NCBI GenBank assembly: GCA_040080835.1
Contig: JBEBHP010000014.1
Location: 50,438-114,437 of the forward strand
DNA from: SZUA-430 sp040080835
GTDB lineage: Bacteria; Pseudomonadota; Alphaproteobacteria; Micropepsales; Micropepsaceae
Reading direction: 5' to 3'
Length of the DNA: 64,000 nt
Part shown: positions 1 through 8,539 of the stretch, one piece after another
Layout: the number at the start of each line of letters is the position of its first letter
Position numbering within the stretch: position 1 is the stretch's first letter
Position numbers and translations under genes: made by a program
Notes under the pieces: model-generated
Told to the model about the DNA's origin: nothing
The model's input: the letters and a program-made list of their open reading frames with translations, nothing else
Databases searched by the model: none

Positions 1-158
1 TCGACGACGTCGGGAACCTGTTCGTCGGCCGGAATTGCGTATGATCCCTTCAGCCAGCGCGACAGGTCGACATCTGCACATCGCCTTGAACAGAATGGAC
101 GGAATTTCTGCCCTTCGGGTTTATTGCAAATCGGGCAATTGCGAATTGACGGCTGCAT
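1..158 (-). CDS. yacG: YacG, DNA gyrase inhibitor / zinc-binding protein (3' end cut by window edge)
   Basis: The first 52 codons are visible, beginning with ATG at 158. The family pattern is clear: CPICNKP near residue 8, PFCSRRC near residue 22, then DLSRWLKGSYAIP. The two Cys pairs form the single zinc site of this small protein family. In E. coli YacG binds GyrB and inhibits gyrase; its role in alphaproteobacteria is less studied. The ATG shares one base with the rng stop codon (TAATG), so the two are very probably translationally coupled. The C-terminal tail lies outside the window. Confidence 0.93.
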   Translation of the reverse strand, partial: MQPSIRNCPICNKPEGQKFRPFCSRRCADVDLSRWLKGSYAIPADEQVPDVV

Positions 159-1666
159 TATGAGTCGGCACCTACATCGAATTGGTCACGCTTGAAACTG
201 GCCCGACTTTCAAAGCGCAATCCCGCCGGCGCATATTTTCGCAGCGATTGCACAAACTCGGTTCCCTGACCCTCGATCCAGCGTACGATCTCGGGTGATG
301 CGTAAGCCACCAGCTTTGTCCCCGGGCGGGCCTTGCCTTCCCTTGCGACGCGACGCAACAGCTCTGCCGCCACCGTCACAACAGTCTTCAGCCTGCCATG
401 TCCCTGGCAAGGGTCGCAATGCTCGGTGAACAGCTTTGCGACGGGCTCGCGCACACGTTTGCGGGTCATTTCAACCAGCCCGAAGGCGGACATTGGCAGG
501 ATCTGTGTGGGCGTCCTGTCCTTCGACACGCTGTCAGCCAGGACAGTCAGAACCTGGCCAATGTGCTCGGGTTCGTTCAGGTGGATGTAGTCAATCACGA
601 TAAGCCCGCCAATGCCGCGCAGGCGCAGTTGCCGGCCGATCTCGGCAGAGGCCTCAAGGTTTGTTCGCAGCGAGGTTTCCTCGAGCCCGGTCGCTTCGGT
701 GTAGCTTCCCGAGTTCACGTCAATCGAGGTGAGCGCTTCGGTCCCTTCAAGCGTTATCCAGCCACCGGATGGCAGGCGAACACGCGTGTGGAGCAGAGCC
801 TCTATCTCGCCTTCGATGTTGTATTCGTCAAAAAGCTGTCCCGGGCCGTTGAACAGCTGGATCCTTGAAACCACTTCGGGCATCAGGCGTTCGGCGTAGG
901 CGCGTGCACGTGCCACGGCGGAAGCATCATCAATCACGATGCGTGTGGTTTCCTCGTCCACGCCATCGCGCAGCGTCCGTTCGACCGGATCGAGATCGTG
1001 GTAGATCGTGGCCGGCACCTTGGCCATTCGCTTGCGCGCAAGGATCGTCTGCCACTCTTCGCCGAGCCTCGCGATGTCAGCGGCAATGTCTTCCATCGTT
1101 GCCATCAGGGCTGCCGTGCGCACGATGAAGCCTGCACCCGCCGGCACGCGGAGATCGCTCTCGATGATGGCATTCACGATCTGGGTCAGGCGCTTTCGCT
1201 CAGCTTCATCCTCGATCCGCCGGGATAACGCCACGCCGGTCTGGTTCGGCACGAGTACAACCAACCGCCCCGCCAATGTCACGTTTGCAGAGAGACGCGC
1301 ACCCTTTTCGCTGATCGGGTCCTTGATGACCTGCACCAGCACCGCATCACCTTCCCGAACACATTTGGAAATGCAGGGCTGATCCAGGAAACTTGGCAGG
1401 TCAGCGAGGCAACGCGCTTCCCTTGCTGCAAGGAAGCCGGCGCGGTCGAGTCCAAGATCCACGAAGGCCGCCTGCATGCCTGGCAGCACACGTTGCACGC
1501 GTCCGAGCATGATGTTGCCGAGCATCCTGTGACCGGAGCGGCCGGAGTGCTGATGCTCGTCGACTGCAAATGTCCTTTCGAAGAACACTTCGTCCAAACG
1601 GGAATCTTCTATGAACGCGACACGCGTTTCCGCGGGTCCCACGTTAATCAGAATTTCTGAAGCCAT
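158..1666 (-). CDS. rng: Ribonuclease E/G family endoribonuclease, short RNase G-like form
   Basis: 502 aa, close to E. coli RNase G in length and lacking the long scaffold tail of RNase E. An S1-like RNA-binding segment lies at about residues 36-130. The catalytic Mg-binding aspartates are visible in SIDVNSG (D316) and VIDYIHL (D359). The zinc-link CDPC motif lies at residues 417-420. RNase G matures 16S rRNA 5' ends and contributes to mRNA decay. The gene sits between maf and yacG in the order usual for alphaproteobacteria; a full-length RNase E would be expected elsewhere. The ATG at 1666 lies 39 bp downstream of the maf stop. Confidence 0.93.
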   Translation of the reverse strand: MASEILINVGPAETRVAFIEDSRLDEVFFERTFAVDEHQHSGRSGHRMLGNIMLGRVQRVLPGMQAAFVDLGLDRAGFLAAREARCLADLPSFLDQPCISKCVREGDAVLVQVIKDPISEKGARLSANVTLAGRLVVLVPNQTGVALSRRIEDEAERKRLTQIVNAIIESDLRVPAGAGFIVRTAALMATMEDIAADIARLGEEWQTILARKRMAKVPATIYHDLDPVERTLRDGVDEETTRIVIDDASAVARARAYAERLMPEVVSRIQLFNGPGQLFDEYNIEGEIEALLHTRVRLPSGGWITLEGTEALTSIDVNSGSYTEATGLEETSLRTNLEASAEIGRQLRLRGIGGLIVIDYIHLNEPEHIGQVLTVLADSVSKDRTPTQILPMSAFGLVEMTRKRVREPVAKLFTEHCDPCQGHGRLKTVVTVAAELLRRVAREGKARPGTKLVAYASPEIVRWIEGQGTEFVQSLRKYAPAGLRFESRASFKRDQFDVGADS

Positions 1667-1705
1667 GTGCCAGTCAATAGTTTGATGGCACGCAGTCTAG
1701 CAGGT

Positions 1706-2290
1706 TCAGATGGCGCTGCATGCCCTTAACATCTGAAAGGTTTCCATCAGCGGCAATCCTACAACGTTGGAATAGGATCCGGAAATAAAGCGCACAAAAA
1801 CGGCCGCGTGGCCCTGGATCGCATAGCCGCCGGCTTTGCCAAGACCTTCCCGCGACACGCAGTATTCTGCAATTTCCCGTTCGTCCAGCCTTCGAAACGC
1901 CACTTTGGTTTCGCACAGCCTGGTGCGCATTTTTCCGGTCTGGTCGACTATCGCCAGTGCCGTCAAAACGGTATGGCGCCTTCCCGACAGCAATCTCAGG
2001 CAGCGGGCAACCGTCTGATCATCCTCTGCCTTCGGCAGGATCCGCCGCCCACAGGCGACGACCGTATCGGCGGCGAGAATGGTCAGCGCCTCGCCGAATG
2101 GCTGCTTTTCCCTGACTGCATTCGCCTTTGACGTCGCGATGCGAAGCGCATGAGCGCGGGCCAGCTCGTCCGGCCGCACTGCTTCGTCGATGTCTGCCGG
2201 AACAATTTTCAGGGGCTTGATGCCGACCTGCTCCAGCAATGCGAGCCGTCGTGGACTTGCGCTGGCCAGGATGAGTTTTGCGTGATGCAC
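1706..2290 (-). CDS. maf: Maf family nucleotide pyrophosphatase
   Basis: 194 aa. The N-terminal LILASASPRR signature and the AADTVV motif (D75, general base) identify a Maf/YhdE-type enzyme. These hydrolyse dTTP, UTP or modified nucleoside triphosphates to monophosphates, a house-cleaning role also linked to septum control. The start codon is GTG, whose first base is the last base of the infA stop (TAGTG), indicating translational coupling to infA. Confidence 0.94.
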   Translation of the reverse strand: MHHAKLILASASPRRLALLEQVGIKPLKIVPADIDEAVRPDELARAHALRIATSKANAVREKQPFGEALTILAADTVVACGRRILPKAEDDQTVARCLRLLSGRRHTVLTALAIVDQTGKMRTRLCETKVAFRRLDEREIAEYCVSREGLGKAGGYAIQGHAAVFVRFISGSYSNVVGLPLMETFQMLRACSAI

Positions 2291-2508
2291 TATTTGCTGC
2301 GGTAAACGATCCGCCCCTTGGTCAGATCGTAGGGTGTCATTTCGACGGTGACCTTGTCACCCGCAAGCACACGGATTCGGTTCTTGCGCATCTTGCCGGC
2401 CGTGTGAGCAATGACGATGTGGTCATTATCCAGTTTGACGCGAAAGGTCGCGTTGGGGAGCAATTCTGCTACCGTGCCTTCAAAACTAAGGAGTTCTTCT
2501 TTCGACAT
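2290..2508 (-). CDS. infA: Translation initiation factor IF-1
   Basis: 72 aa, the standard size. The sequence is the single S1/OB-fold of IF-1, starting MSKEELLSFEGTV, with the conserved HTAGKMRKNRIR stretch and ending GRIVYRSK. IF-1 occupies the ribosomal A site with IF-2 and IF-3 during initiation. It lies downstream of the phosphatase-like gene and overlaps the maf start by one base. Confidence 0.98.
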   Translation of the reverse strand: MSKEELLSFEGTVAELLPNATFRVKLDNDHIVIAHTAGKMRKNRIRVLAGDKVTVEMTPYDLTKGRIVYRSK

Positions 2509-2630
2509 TCTCTAGAAATTCAACCTCTGTTGCATGCGCATTTTCGAGTTGTTGATACCAGTCTTGGGCTCTGCGCACAAAACCGGGCGGAGCATGGCAG
2601 CGAAATCCATAAAATCAAGGTGGCAAAAGG

Positions 2631-3095
2631 TTAGATTTCCAACGACGATTGCGCACCAAACTGCGCTTTTATGCATTTGAGGATCGCGTCGCGGGCATCG
2701 CGGTATGCAATCAGGCGCTGTTCTCTCGATCCATCGCAAGCGCTTGGGTCAGGTACTTTCCAGTATTCAACCTGCACCGCCATCGCGCGGGTGATCTCCA
2801 TGGCCTTGTGCCGTGCTTGCGGACTGAGCGTAACAATCAGGTCGAATGATGTGTCGGCCAGCGTTTCGAATGATTTTGGATGGAAATGCGAAAGGTCGAT
2901 CCCGATCTCGTCCATGACTTCCACAGCCAACGGATCGAGCATGCCTGCCCTCACCCCGCACGATTCGATATAAACGCGGCTGCCATAGAGATGCCTCATC
3001 AGCGAAGCGGCCATCGGCGAGCGTATTGCGTTCATCGAACAGGCAAACAGCACGGCGCCTGGAAGCTCTTCGCCCTTGGGACCAACGACGCTCAT
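2631..3095 (-). CDS. Low-molecular-weight protein tyrosine phosphatase / arsenate reductase-like protein
   Basis: 154 aa. The phosphatase P-loop CX5RS is present near the N-terminus (C19, R25; CSMNAIRS), and the general acid lies in WKVPDPS (D116). This is the fold of low-molecular-weight tyrosine phosphatases and thioredoxin-type ArsC. The gene lies in the infA-hisD operon with no arsenic-resistance partner, so a cellular phosphatase role is more likely than arsenate reduction. That is an inference from context, and the substrate is unknown. Its start is one base past the UPF0262 stop. Confidence 0.85.
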   Translation of the reverse strand: MSVVGPKGEELPGAVLFACSMNAIRSPMAASLMRHLYGSRVYIESCGVRAGMLDPLAVEVMDEIGIDLSHFHPKSFETLADTSFDLIVTLSPQARHKAMEITRAMAVQVEYWKVPDPSACDGSREQRLIAYRDARDAILKCIKAQFGAQSSLEI

Positions 3096-3096
3096 T

Positions 3097-3588
3097 CTAG
3101 ACCTTCATGCGCAGGGCGCAGATCAGCGTGAACAGGCGGCGTGCCGTGTCGTGGTCAACGGAAATTTTCCCGTCCAGACGCTGCCGCAATAGCTGGGAGC
3201 CTTCGTCGTGAAGTCCGCGCCTTCCCATATCGATTGCCTCGATCTGCATGGGCGACGCGCTTCTGATGGCCTGGTAGTAGGTGTCACACACCATGAAATA
3301 GTCGCGGATCACGCGCTTGAGCGGCGTGAGGGACAGGACGTGTGTCATCTGCGTCTCGTCGACATGGTGAGTGATCTGGAAAACGAGGCGGTTTTCCTGC
3401 AGCCCCAGACGCAGGCGATAGGGTCCACCGTCAGAACCGGATGGCAGAAACTGGTTTTCCTCGAGGAGGTCAAACACGGCCATCTTGCGTTCGTGCTCAA
3501 CATCCGGTCCGCGATGGGCAATGCTTTCAAGATCGAGCTCGATGTTGATCAGCTTTGCCAACGGATTTTGGTCCCGGTCGCTGCTCAT
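3097..3588 (-). CDS. UPF0262 family protein
   Basis: 163 aa soluble protein beginning MSSDRDQNPLAKLINIELD. It is recognised as the alphaproteobacterial UPF0262 family from its sequence and its fixed place between hisD and the LMW phosphatase. No catalytic motif or membrane segment is apparent. It overlaps the hisD stop by four bases (ATGA), so it is translated from the same transcript. Function unknown. Confidence 0.85.
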   Translation of the reverse strand: MSSDRDQNPLAKLINIELDLESIAHRGPDVEHERKMAVFDLLEENQFLPSGSDGGPYRLRLGLQENRLVFQITHHVDETQMTHVLSLTPLKRVIRDYFMVCDTYYQAIRSASPMQIEAIDMGRRGLHDEGSQLLRQRLDGKISVDHDTARRLFTLICALRMKV

Positions 3589-4877
3589 GGCTTCAGCCTG
3601 ATGCGTATGGACAAGGCGTGGGCGCCCAATCCTTCGGCATCTGCGATGAGCGCGGCGCCGGGTCCCAGCTTTTCAAGGGCACTTGCAGGCGTGGAGAGGA
3701 TGGTGGTGCGTTTCATGAAATCCAGCGCCGAGAGGCCGGACGAAAACCTCGCAGATCGGGATGTTGGCAACACGTGGTTTGGTCCTGCCACGTAGTCTCC
3801 AATCGCCTCGGGCGTGGTCGCTCCTACAAAGATTGATCCGGCGTGGCGAACCGAAGCAAGGATGGCCTCGGCATTCGCCGTGCATATCTGAAGATGCTCG
3901 GGTGCGAATTTGTCACAAATTGCTGCGGCCCCTGCGAGATCGGAAACCAGGATGATCACGCCGTGGGCGTTCCAGCTGGCACGCGCGATCGCTGCCCGGT
4001 CAAGCCTGGCCAGTAACGCATCAACTTCGGCCGCGACCGAATGCGCAAATGCCTCATCGTCAGTGATGAGAATGCTCTGCGCGTCTTCGTCGTGTTCGGC
4101 CTGAGCGAGAAGGTCTGCTGCGATCCAAGCCGGGTTGTTGTGACGGTCCGCGATGATAAGCACTTCAGATGGGCCGGCGATCGAATCGATCCCGACACGG
4201 CCGAAAACCTGGCGCTTTGCTTCTGCAACGTAGGCGTTTCCTGGGCCCACAATCTTGTCCACAGGCCTGATGGATGATGTTCCGTAGGCGAGTGCCGCAA
4301 CGGCCTGGGCACCGCCAATGCGATAGATTTCGTCAACGCCCGCGAGCTCCGCCGCAGCGAGCACCAGCGGATTGATCCTGCCGCCTGTTGCTGGCGTAAC
4401 CATGACAATGCGCTTCACGCCGGCAATGCGGGCGGGGATTGCGTTCATCAACACGCTTGAGGGATAGGACGCGGAACCGCCGGGCACATAAAGACCCACC
4501 GAGTCGATGGGCGTCCATCGTGCGCCGAGCGTAGCGCCGATGTCGTCGGTGAAACTGTCTGATGTCGGCAGGTGGCGCTTGTGGAATGCCTCGATCCGTC
4601 CGGCTGCCAGCTTCAGCGCTTCAACTGTCGCCTGCGACGCTGCGCTGGCGGCAACCTTCAGTTCGACAGCCGTTACCCGCAAGTCGCTGGGGCCGGCATC
4701 GAAGCGGTCGAAACGACGTGTCAATTCGAGAAGCGCTTCATCACCCCTATCGACAATCGCGTTGATGATCGTCTTGACAGCGTCATCGACCTTTTGAGGA
4801 GAGCCCCGGCGCGTCTGCACAAGACGCTGCAAGTCTTCGTCAAAGCCTGTCCCGCCCTGTTTCAGCCACACGGGCAT
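3585..4877 (-). CDS. hisD: Histidinol dehydrogenase
   Basis: 430 aa from the chosen start. It catalyses the last two steps of histidine synthesis, L-histidinol to L-histidine, with NAD and zinc. Landmarks are GLYVPGGSASYPSS, the GPGNAYVAEAKRQV nucleotide-binding segment, GPSEVLII, AEHDEDAQS and the FAPEHLQI Glu-His pair. The open frame extends to 4967, but the ATG at 4877 (MPVWLKQGG) matches the usual family N-terminus and length and leaves a 4-bp gap after DUF2948. No other his genes are nearby, as is common for hisD in this group. Confidence 0.95.
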   Translation of the reverse strand: MPVWLKQGGTGFDEDLQRLVQTRRGSPQKVDDAVKTIINAIVDRGDEALLELTRRFDRFDAGPSDLRVTAVELKVAASAASQATVEALKLAAGRIEAFHKRHLPTSDSFTDDIGATLGARWTPIDSVGLYVPGGSASYPSSVLMNAIPARIAGVKRIVMVTPATGGRINPLVLAAAELAGVDEIYRIGGAQAVAALAYGTSSIRPVDKIVGPGNAYVAEAKRQVFGRVGIDSIAGPSEVLIIADRHNNPAWIAADLLAQAEHDEDAQSILITDDEAFAHSVAAEVDALLARLDRAAIARASWNAHGVIILVSDLAGAAAICDKFAPEHLQICTANAEAILASVRHAGSIFVGATTPEAIGDYVAGPNHVLPTSRSARFSSGLSALDFMKRTTILSTPASALEKLGPGAALIADAEGLGAHALSIRIRLKP

Positions 4878-4881
4878 CGGG

Positions 4882-5361
4882 TCAGCTTGCGGGTTCGTCC
4901 GTCGCGGTGTCGTGATCCGGACGGAGATTGGTCGACCAGGGCGCACTGATGTCGCTGAGCCAGACATCCAGACACTCGACCTCCAGCTTCAGGCCGCCGC
5001 CACCTGCGAATGTCATCGCGAGCACGCCTGCAGGTTCGCTCGCGGGTTCAAATTTCAGGGTCAAGAGTTCGGCAACCGCTTCCTTGTTGGTAAGCCTCAG
5101 GCCGTTCGACCGGACGCGCATGACGGCGTCGACGTGCATTGCAGAGCGAACTCTCCTGAATGGCGCTTCCTTGTCAGGCTTCGGCCCCTTGCCCCTGTCA
5201 TCTTCAACGTCTTCCCACATGAAGCGATTGAAGAGGATGGCAAAGCGCCTGCGTTTGGCGTCGAAGCCCATGTCAGCGACCTTGGCAACGGCGTCCTGCA
5301 GATGTGCCGCGACCACGCTGAGGTCAAGCTGATCAATGGCTCTCAGGCGAAGTGGTGTCAT
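4882..5361 (-). CDS. DUF2948 family protein
   Basis: 159 aa, beginning MTPLRLRAIDQLDLSVVAAH and containing the FNRFMWE and LRLTNKEAVAELLTLKFEP stretches typical of this family. It is found between murA and hisD in many alphaproteobacteria. There is no signal peptide, membrane segment or recognisable active site. It lies 9 bp after murA and 4 bp before hisD, so it is within the same operon. Function unknown. Confidence 0.85.
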   Translation of the reverse strand: MTPLRLRAIDQLDLSVVAAHLQDAVAKVADMGFDAKRRRFAILFNRFMWEDVEDDRGKGPKPDKEAPFRRVRSAMHVDAVMRVRSNGLRLTNKEAVAELLTLKFEPASEPAGVLAMTFAGGGGLKLEVECLDVWLSDISAPWSTNLRPDHDTATDEPAS

Positions 5362-5370
5362 TCTTGTGTG

Positions 5371-6657
5371 TCAGCCTTTGACACGGCGTATATCGGCGCC
5401 GACTGTCGACAGCTTTTCTTCTATGCGTTCGAAGCCGCGGTCAAGATGGTAGACGCGATTGACAATCGTTTCTCCCTCGCCAGCGAGGCCCGCGATGATC
5501 AGGCTTACGGAGGCACGCAGGTCAGTCGCCATCACAGGTGCACCACGCAGGCGCGGCACGCCCCTCACGATCGCGGTCTGGTGTTCGATCGTGATGTCGG
5601 CGCCCATGCGGATAAGTTCTGGTGCATGCATGAAGCGGTTTTCGAAGATGGTTTCGGTGATGCGCGATTCACCGTTGGCCGTGCACATCAGCGCCATCAA
5701 CTGGGCCTGAAGATCGGTTGGAAAGCCCGGATACGGCTCGGTCGTGACTTCGACGCCCGTGTAGTGCGCGCCATTGCGCGAAACACGAAGCCCGCGGTTT
5801 GTTGGCTGAATGCCAACGCCTGCGTCCTTGAGCATCGGAATGACGGATGCAATGAGGTCGGCACGGGTTCCGAGCAATTCGACTTCGCCGCCAGTCGCAG
5901 CAACCGCCATGACGTAAGTGCCAGTCTCGATCCGGTCTGGAAGAACCGTGTGCCTTGCGCCATGAAGGCGGTCGACACCCTGGATCGTCAACGTGCGCGT
6001 ACCGGCACCTTCGATCTTTGCCCCCATGGCGACAAGACAATTCACGAGATCGGTCACTTCGGGCTCTGATGCCGCGTTCTCGAGAACCGTTGTGCCCTTG
6101 GCCAGTGTTGCCGCCATCACCAGATTCTCGGTTGCGCCAACCGACACAAACGGAAACTGGATGTGTGCTCCATGCAAACCATGCGGTGCGCGGGCAATCA
6201 CATAGCCCTCGCTCAACTCGATTTCGGTGCCCATCGCCTCAAGACCCTTGAGGTGAAGATCAACCGGTCTCGTTCCGATGGCACATCCACCCGGCAGTGA
6301 TACCTTCGCCTGCCTGCAGCGGGCGATCAGCGGTCCAATTACGAGAAAGCTTGCGCGCATCTTGCGCACCAGTTCATACGGGGCTTCCGTCGACTTGATG
6401 GACTTGGCGTGCAGCTTGAGGACCCGTCCGATTTCGGCCTCGGTCTGCCCGTTGCCATCCAGAGTGATCTCCACGCCCAAGCCTGCCAGGATTTCAGCGA
6501 GCTGCGAGATGTCTGTCAGATGAGGAACGCTTGCCAGCGTCAACGGTTCGTCGGTCAGGAGGCTTGCGACCATCAACGGAAGCGCTGCATTCTTTGCGCC
6601 GGAAATCCTGATTTCGCCGTTCAGACGATTTCCACCACGAACTTGAATCCTGTCCAC
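5371..6657 (-). CDS. murA: UDP-N-acetylglucosamine 1-carboxyvinyltransferase
   Basis: 428 aa. It transfers enolpyruvate from PEP to UDP-GlcNAc, the first committed step of peptidoglycan synthesis. The N-terminal GGNRLNGEIRISGAKNAALP motif and the fosfomycin-reactive cysteine in LPGGCAIGTRP (C125, equivalent to E. coli C115) are intact, so fosfomycin sensitivity of the enzyme is expected. The open frame runs up to 6843, but the GTG at 6657 opens the conserved VDRIQVRGGN start and has an AAGG ribosome-binding site seven bases upstream. The upstream extension has no family similarity. Confidence 0.96.
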   Translation of the reverse strand: MDRIQVRGGNRLNGEIRISGAKNAALPLMVASLLTDEPLTLASVPHLTDISQLAEILAGLGVEITLDGNGQTEAEIGRVLKLHAKSIKSTEAPYELVRKMRASFLVIGPLIARCRQAKVSLPGGCAIGTRPVDLHLKGLEAMGTEIELSEGYVIARAPHGLHGAHIQFPFVSVGATENLVMAATLAKGTTVLENAASEPEVTDLVNCLVAMGAKIEGAGTRTLTIQGVDRLHGARHTVLPDRIETGTYVMAVAATGGEVELLGTRADLIASVIPMLKDAGVGIQPTNRGLRVSRNGAHYTGVEVTTEPYPGFPTDLQAQLMALMCTANGESRITETIFENRFMHAPELIRMGADITIEHQTAIVRGVPRLRGAPVMATDLRASVSLIIAGLAGEGETIVNRVYHLDRGFERIEEKLSTVGADIRRVKG

Positions 6658-6668
6658 GCTACTACCTT
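6658..6668 (-). promoter_or_regulatory. Ribosome-binding site that decides the murA start
   Basis: AAGG at 6668-6665 is followed by seven bases and then the GTG at 6657. This supports the GTG start over the longer open frame that begins at 6843. Confidence 0.7.
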
Positions 6669-6843
6669 GTTCACTTGATATTTGAATATGGCCGTCGCCA
6701 CAGCCGGCGTCGGGTTCCGGTCCGCCAAATCCCTTTCGCGCCGCCCTGTTTTCGGCAGCGCTTGACGAAGCGTCCTGTTCAGCATCACGTTTATATGAGA
6801 CCCCGGGGCCAAACAATGGCCGCCATGAGGCTGAATTTCGCAA

Positions 6844-7008
6844 TTATTTCTGGGGTTTGCCGGAATTTGCCTCATCCGCTTCGGCAGTTAATGCCCGGGC
6901 CTGCCCCCTAGCCTGTGTTTTCCGACGCTTGAGATTTTCACGCAAGGCTGCGGCAAGGCGTTCCCGCTTGAGCTCTGACTGCGTTTTTACTGTCTTTTCT
7001 TCACTCAT
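6844..7008 (-). CDS. Small charged conserved protein (54 aa)
   Basis: ATG at 7008 to TAA at 6844, 54 codons. The product begins MSEEKTVKTQSELKRERLA and continues with LRENLKRRKTQARGQAR; it is rich in Lys, Arg, Glu and Ala, with no Cys and no membrane segment. A single amphipathic helix is likely. Short proteins with the LRENLKRRK pattern are, from memory, common beside murA in alphaproteobacteria, so it is probably real. Codon use looks like that of the neighbours. It lies 186 bp upstream of murA and is divergent from msrA. Function unknown. Confidence 0.75.
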   Translation of the reverse strand: MSEEKTVKTQSELKRERLAAALRENLKRRKTQARGQARALTAEADEANSGKPQK

Positions 7009-7106
7009 GGATCACCGTTTCGTCAGCCTACCGCTGTTGCAGTTGGCCCGGCGGCGGTGAGAGCCTATATGCTGGAGCCCGAGCGTCAACAAGACGGAGA
7101 CCGAAA

Positions 7107-7772
7107 ATGGCGATGTTCAATCTGAAGCGCAAGAAGATGGAGATGCCTTCCGCGCAGGATGCGTTGCCTGGTCGCGCGCAAGCCATGGCCGTTCCGGCAG
7201 AGCATTTCGTGCTTAAGACGCCATTGAAGCCGCCATTTCCGGAAGGCCTGACGGAAGCGGTGTTCGGGCTAGGCTGCTTCTGGGGCGCAGAGCGCAAGTT
7301 CTGGCAACAAACGGGCGTCTATTCAACGTCAGTCGGCTATGCCGCTGGCGTCACTCCGAACCCCACCTATGAAGAAGTCTGTTCGGGCTTGACCGGCCAC
7401 AATGAAGTGGTTCGTGTCATCTATGATCCAAAGGTCATCACCTACGAACAGCTTCTGAAGGTGTTCTGGGAAAGCCATGACCCCACGCAGGGCATGCGGC
7501 AGGGAAATGACCTGGGTACCCAATATCGCTCCGGCATCTACACGACTACTGCGGGACAGCTGGAAACTGCAAATATGTCGCGCCATGCCTATGAAGGTGC
7601 TCTGGCGAAGGCCGGGATTGGTCAAGTCACCACGGAAATCCTTGAAGCTCCGACCTTTTACTACGCAGAAGGCTACCACCAGCAATATTTGGCCAAGAAC
7701 CCTGACGGCTATTGCGGCCTGGGTGGAACCGGGGTGGTTTGCCCAATCGGCACTGGCGTGAAAGCGTCCTAA
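7107..7772 (+). CDS. msrA: Peptide-methionine (S)-S-oxide reductase MsrA
   Basis: 221 aa. It repairs the S-diastereomer of methionine sulfoxide in proteins. The catalytic GCFWGAE motif is at residues 56-62 (C57). Cysteines near the end (C203 and C212) are positioned to resolve the sulfenic acid. The N-terminal extension of about 45 residues (SAQDALPGR) is typical of the longer proteobacterial MsrA. A GGAGA ribosome-binding site lies seven bases before the ATG. The gene is monocistronic, divergent from the 54-aa gene and followed by tRNA-Thr. Confidence 0.97.
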   Translation: MAMFNLKRKKMEMPSAQDALPGRAQAMAVPAEHFVLKTPLKPPFPEGLTEAVFGLGCFWGAERKFWQQTGVYSTSVGYAAGVTPNPTYEEVCSGLTGHNEVVRVIYDPKVITYEQLLKVFWESHDPTQGMRQGNDLGTQYRSGIYTTTAGQLETANMSRHAYEGALAKAGIGQVTTEILEAPTFYYAEGYHQQYLAKNPDGYCGLGGTGVVCPIGTGVKAS

Positions 7773-7850
7773 CAGGACCCTTCCAAGTGCCGGTATCCTG
7801 CGCTATAGCGGCGCCCGAGAATTGATGCCGGGCGCCACAAGCGCTCCGGC

Positions 7851-7925
7851 GCTGTTGTAGCGTAGTGGTAGCGCAACGCCTTGGTAAGGCGTAGGTCGTG
7901 GGTTCAATTCCCACCAACAGCACCA
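7851..7925 (+). tRNA. tRNA-Thr (GGT), with encoded CCA
   Basis: Complete cloverleaf. The acceptor stem GCTGTTG pairs with CAACAGC. The anticodon stem is ACGCC/GGCGT with loop TTGGTAA, giving anticodon GGT. The T arm is GTGGG TTCAATT CCCAC, and ACCA ends the gene. Confidence 0.97.
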
Positions 7926-7932
7926 GTTTACC

Positions 7933-7964
7933 AAGCCGCGCTCTTTGACGGAGCGCGGCTTTTT
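7933..7964 (+). terminator. Rho-independent terminator after tRNA-Thr
   Basis: AAGCCGCGCTC (7933-7943) pairs perfectly with GAGCGCGGCTT (7951-7961) around a seven-base loop and is followed by more T residues. It begins eight bases after the tRNA CCA end. Confidence 0.88.
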
Positions 7965-8125
7965 CATGAATGCGGGGTGAAGGCGGCCTCAAGCCGGGGT
8001 TCAGGTTCACTGCAGTAATTTTATCGAGGAACCAACTTCCCGGCCTTGCATTGCCTGAAGAGCGGCACTATTCCCCCGCCCCAAGAAGGTCCCTGCGAGC
8101 GGGGAAATTGAACTGGAGAACTTGT

Positions 8126-8533
8126 ATGACGATGCGTTTGATACTGCTGGCTGGGTCCGTTTCGATCGCGACTGCCATTCTTGCTTTCGCTGCAATTGCA
8201 GCTCCGCCGCCCGGGGTTGTGCAATTTGCGACGCCCGCGCAAGCGCTGCCTGCGCCAACGAAGATCACGCTTTTTGAAAAGCCAAATTTCCAGGGTCGCT
8301 CGATGACGTTTGAACGCCGGGTTGCAAGCCTGAATGCGGTTGGCTTCAACGATGCTGCGCAGAGCGTCAAGATCGAGGGGCGGCGTGACTGGGTACTGTG
8401 CGAGAGCCGGAACTTCCTCGGGCGCTGCATCCGTGTCCACCTGAAGGAAAAGGATCTCATGCGGCAAAAATTCACGTCGCTGGCGTCGTCAATTTATCCG
8501 GTGCCGGAGCCAGTTGCGCCACCGCCGCACTGA
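8126..8533 (+). CDS. Secreted beta/gamma-crystallin family protein
   Basis: 135 aa. A hydrophobic signal peptide of about 26 residues follows the MTMR start. The mature part carries Greek-key crystallin features: ITLFEKPNFQGRSMTFE and a second WVLCESRNFLGRCIRVH unit, with two cysteines. Bacterial members often bind calcium or act as structural envelope proteins; that is family knowledge, not shown here. The ATG at 8126 has a GGAGA site at good spacing and starts the signal peptide, so the longer frame from 7970 is rejected. It is convergent with the L,D-transpeptidase-like gene, with six bases between stops. Confidence 0.82.
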   Translation: MTMRLILLAGSVSIATAILAFAAIAAPPPGVVQFATPAQALPAPTKITLFEKPNFQGRSMTFERRVASLNAVGFNDAAQSVKIEGRRDWVLCESRNFLGRCIRVHLKEKDLMRQKFTSLASSIYPVPEPVAPPPH

Positions 8534-8539
8534 TGTCGT

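Noticed and set aside
2631..3095. Arsenic-resistance gene
   Set aside because: The fold permits ArsC activity, but there is no arsR, arsB or acr3 nearby and the gene belongs to a housekeeping operon.
4912..6069. A 385-codon open frame on plus opposite murA and DUF2948
   Set aside because: Antisense to two clear genes; its sequence is Arg/His/Cys-rich with no recognisable domain, typical of a shadow of high-GC coding DNA.
6658..6843. N-terminal extension of murA
   Set aside because: The extra 62 residues lack similarity to the family and the GTG at 6657 has a good ribosome-binding site.
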